Origin: Terana coerulea
Taxonomy: Eukaryota > Basidiomycota > Agaricomycetes > Polyporales > Phanerochaetaceae
DNA length: 64,000 nucleotides
NCBI GenBank assembly: GCA_024811115.1
Contig: JAKOGH010001195.1
Span: forward strand, 1-64,000
Direction of reading: 5' to 3'
Within the stretch, counting starts at the first letter, position 1. Every line of letters starts with the position of its first letter. The notes under the pieces were generated by a model, which saw only the letters and a list, made by a program, of their open reading frames with translations, ran no database searches and was not told where the DNA came from. The translations under genes and the position numbers were made by a program. Shown here in pieces: positions 62,957-64,000 of the stretch.

Positions 62957-64000
62957 TCAAAACAGAGGAGAGGAAGGATACATTCGGACGGAGGAGGCTG
63001 GTTTAAAGAGAAAACGGGCGGAAGATGATCATGGCAGGGGAGTTCGGGCTCGGGAGCGGAAAATTGTGAATATGGCAAAATTCTCGGCTAGAAACGAACA
63101 GGGGACGCGGGACAAGGAGAAGGTTGCCTGAGTTCGGTGTCGTTGGGACATCGAAACTGGCTCGTAAGCGCAAACACCATTCGAGAGCGTAAATTCCACA
63201 TCCCCACAGCCGCCCGAGATGAGCACACCCCTTTTCGCTTATTTTTCGCCAGACCACCACCGGCCTCCATCAATTAGCCCCCGCCGCCGATCCCGGCCGC
63301 CTCTTTCCAGCTTTCCCGCGCTATATTTCGCGGCGCCTGCTCCGCCGTCGCCGAGACGGCCCCGGTGATGGGGAAACCCCACTGCACCTTGGCAGACGGT
63401 TTCGACCAAGATGGCAAGCAAAGCGGCACGTGCAGCACTTCCGCTGCCCCGAAGAGGCAACGCGGGCGGCCCTAGTCCCCGCTACGCCGGCCTGCGCAGG
63501 CACCTCCCCAACGCGGCCATCCGTTTGCGCATCTTCCGTCGTAAATTGCAGACCGTCAGTTGCCAACAGGGCCAACCCTTCCTGTGCGCACCTTCTGTTC
63601 TCGCCCAAAATTCAATCACCTCCCTGTGTGCTGACATGTGCTCGCTCTGTGGCGTTTCCCTCCCCTCGACCAACAGAGTCCCTAAAGCGGCCCAGCGCTG
63701 GCCCGCTTCTTTGTCTGCGCCATCCCAGGTCCCCCAGCTACTTGCAGCAGCATACGCCCGATCAATGATCCATCTCGCCATCAGTCCAGTCTGGTTATGT
63801 GGGCGCCTCCGGCTACGCCACGTTGCGGGTCTTGTGCGATGATAATCCTGCCCAAGCCAGGGCCGGAGCGATCTCACCACTCGCGAGCACGCTGCCAGGC
63901 CTGTTGCGCAGGAGATCTCATCGCAGCAGGCGGCCACGCCCTGCCTGTTCTCTGCCTGGGCTTCCAGTCGCAGAACAATCAGGGTGTCTTCGAGCACGGC
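62957..64000. other. Upstream region of the cyclin gene; no further gene recognised
   Basis: Frames on both strands (for example 63411-63842 plus) have no recognisable content. Includes the cyclin promoter and 5' UTR. Confidence 0.45.

Overview
The window is nuclear DNA of a filamentous basidiomycete, most likely an Agaricomycete and possibly a polypore. The evidence is dense introns of about 48-60 nt with GT..AG ends, Agaricomycete-type families (a DUF6534-like membrane protein, expanded F-box/LRR proteins, small secreted proteins with short introns), and universal eukaryotic genes (UTP18, TRS33, mitochondrial GluRS, UBR1, ZIP4/SPO22, a Pho80-type cyclin). No bacterial, organellar, tRNA, rRNA or CRISPR feature was found.

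Layout. 1-5.5 kb: a decayed LINE-type (Tad-like) retrotransposon on the minus strand, cut by the left edge. 5.96-6.62 kb: a 664-bp non-autonomous hAT element with a perfect 8-bp target duplication. 7.2-8.1 kb: weak unidentified coding pieces. 10-12.5 kb: a tandem pair of small secreted proteins, the second frameshifted. 12.8-16.7 kb: a small membrane protein, then UTP18 and TRS33 tail to tail. 17-31.5 kb: an accessory, repeat-rich block with three related F-box genes, a small TA-flanked inverted-repeat element, a broken NAD(P)-binding (NmrA-like) gene, a very intron-dense DUF6534-like gene, a broken FAD monooxygenase, and two direct repeats bracketing the third F-box copy. 31.9-33.0 kb: an unidentified gene. 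33-37.3 kb: no recognisable gene. 37.3-47.1 kb: mitochondrial GluRS, UBR1 and a GT25-like glycosyltransferase. 47.6-48.5 kb: an F-box relic. 49.0-51.2 kb: two paralogous cysteine-rich secreted proteins. 51.3-58.2 kb: an unidentified membrane protein region, then ZIP4/SPO22. 58.4-59.0 kb: a small membrane protein divergent from ZIP4. 60.8-63.0 kb: a cyclin.

The core genes serve ribosome assembly (UTP18), vesicle tethering (TRS33), mitochondrial translation (GluRS), N-degron turnover (UBR1), meiotic crossover formation (ZIP4) and cyclin-CDK signalling. They look like ordinary neighbours, not one pathway. The 17-31.5 kb block behaves differently, with duplication, truncation and frameshifts in nearly every gene.

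Caution: many genes carry single-base frameshifts, several in homopolymers, including in normally essential genes. Some are probably assembly errors. UBR1 (5.46 kb coding) and TRS33 need none. Exon limits were derived by hand from splice signals, reading phase and recalled family motifs; no database search was possible.
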